Shown: one piece after another, positions 17,012-17,073 of the stretch
Numbering within the stretch: the first letter of the stretch is position 1
How the letters are laid out: each line of letters opens with the position of its first letter
Source of the DNA: RGIG3009 sp964470515
GTDB lineage: Bacteria > Bacillota > Clostridia > Oscillospirales > Acutalibacteraceae
NCBI GenBank assembly: GCA_964470515.1
Contig: CAYYDD010000034.1
Span: 1-17,073 of the forward strand
DNA: 17,073 bases
Reading direction: 5' to 3'
Notes under the pieces: model-generated
Databases searched by the model: none
Told to the model about the DNA's origin: nothing
Seen by the model: the letters and a program-made list of their open reading frames with translations, nothing else
Translations under genes and position numbers: made by a program

Positions 17012-17073
17012 TATTCACCCTCCGCTTTCAGCTTACGGAGTTTGCTGACAACGCCCTGCATGAGCGATACGGT
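17011..17073 (-). CDS. hsdM: 3' end of the upstream gene, probably HsdM (partial)
   Basis: On the - strand the frame is open from the window edge to a TAA at 17013-17011, encoding TVSLMQGVVSKLRKLKAEGE. The stop shares its last A with the hsdS ATG (TAATG), a tight coupling usual between hsdM and hsdS. The lysine- and glutamate-rich helical tail fits an HsdM C-terminus, but 20 residues do not prove it. The call rests mainly on position. The gene continues beyond the window, where hsdR may also lie. Confidence 0.6.
   Translation of the reverse strand, partial: TVSLMQGVVSKLRKLKAEGE

Overview
The window looks like a chromosomal segment of a moderately GC-rich Gram-positive anaerobe of the class Clostridia, possibly the Oscillospirales/Ruminococcaceae group. 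This placement is an inference. It rests on the Firmicutes-type gene set (uvrB-uvrA pair, LysM-G5-M23 endopeptidase, DUF1653 protein, five-helix LtaS-type lipoteichoic acid synthase, RNase M5-like Toprim protein) and on a coding GC near 60% in sampled stretches. No rRNA, tRNA, CRISPR array, insertion sequence or phage gene was seen.

Layout, left to right. (1) 1-485: AT-richer DNA (about 46% GC in DUF454) with a possible gene tail, a DUF454/YbaN membrane protein, and a strong hairpin terminator. (2) 500-7351: an extended -10 promoter, then uvrB, uvrA, a membrane-anchored LysM/G5/M23 cell-wall hydrolase and a DUF1653 protein, all on the + strand with gaps of 8-24 nt, so probably one operon. (3) 7355-15548: a clear promoter with both -35 and extended -10 elements, then typA, comEC, holA, an RNase M5-like gene, maf and an LTA synthase gene. 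Two junctions overlap by 4 nt (GTGA, ATGA), and the other gaps are 5-39 nt. (4) 15549-15703: intergenic DNA with a perfect 17-bp hairpin that can serve convergent genes. (5) 15704-17073 on the - strand: a type I restriction-modification specificity subunit (hsdS) preceded by the last codons of what is probably hsdM.

Together the genes cover nucleotide excision repair (UvrA loads UvrB at lesions), envelope building and remodelling (M23 hydrolase, LTA synthase), stress-related translation (TypA), DNA uptake (ComEC), replication (HolA), RNA maturation (M5-like Toprim) and nucleotide-pool cleaning (Maf). There are no gaps over 300 bases; the largest are 438-648 and 15549-15703, both described below.

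I do not see a clearly new multi-gene system. The observations most worth a second look are: a ComEC whose C-terminal metallo-beta-lactamase-like domain has lost its metal-binding motif; a sharp composition change inside the 5' part of uvrB; an hsdS in which both target-recognition domains are AT-rich while the last conserved region matches the GC-richer HsdM end; and a minimal ATG-TAA start-stop element with its own Shine-Dalgarno sequence just upstream of the LTA synthase gene.
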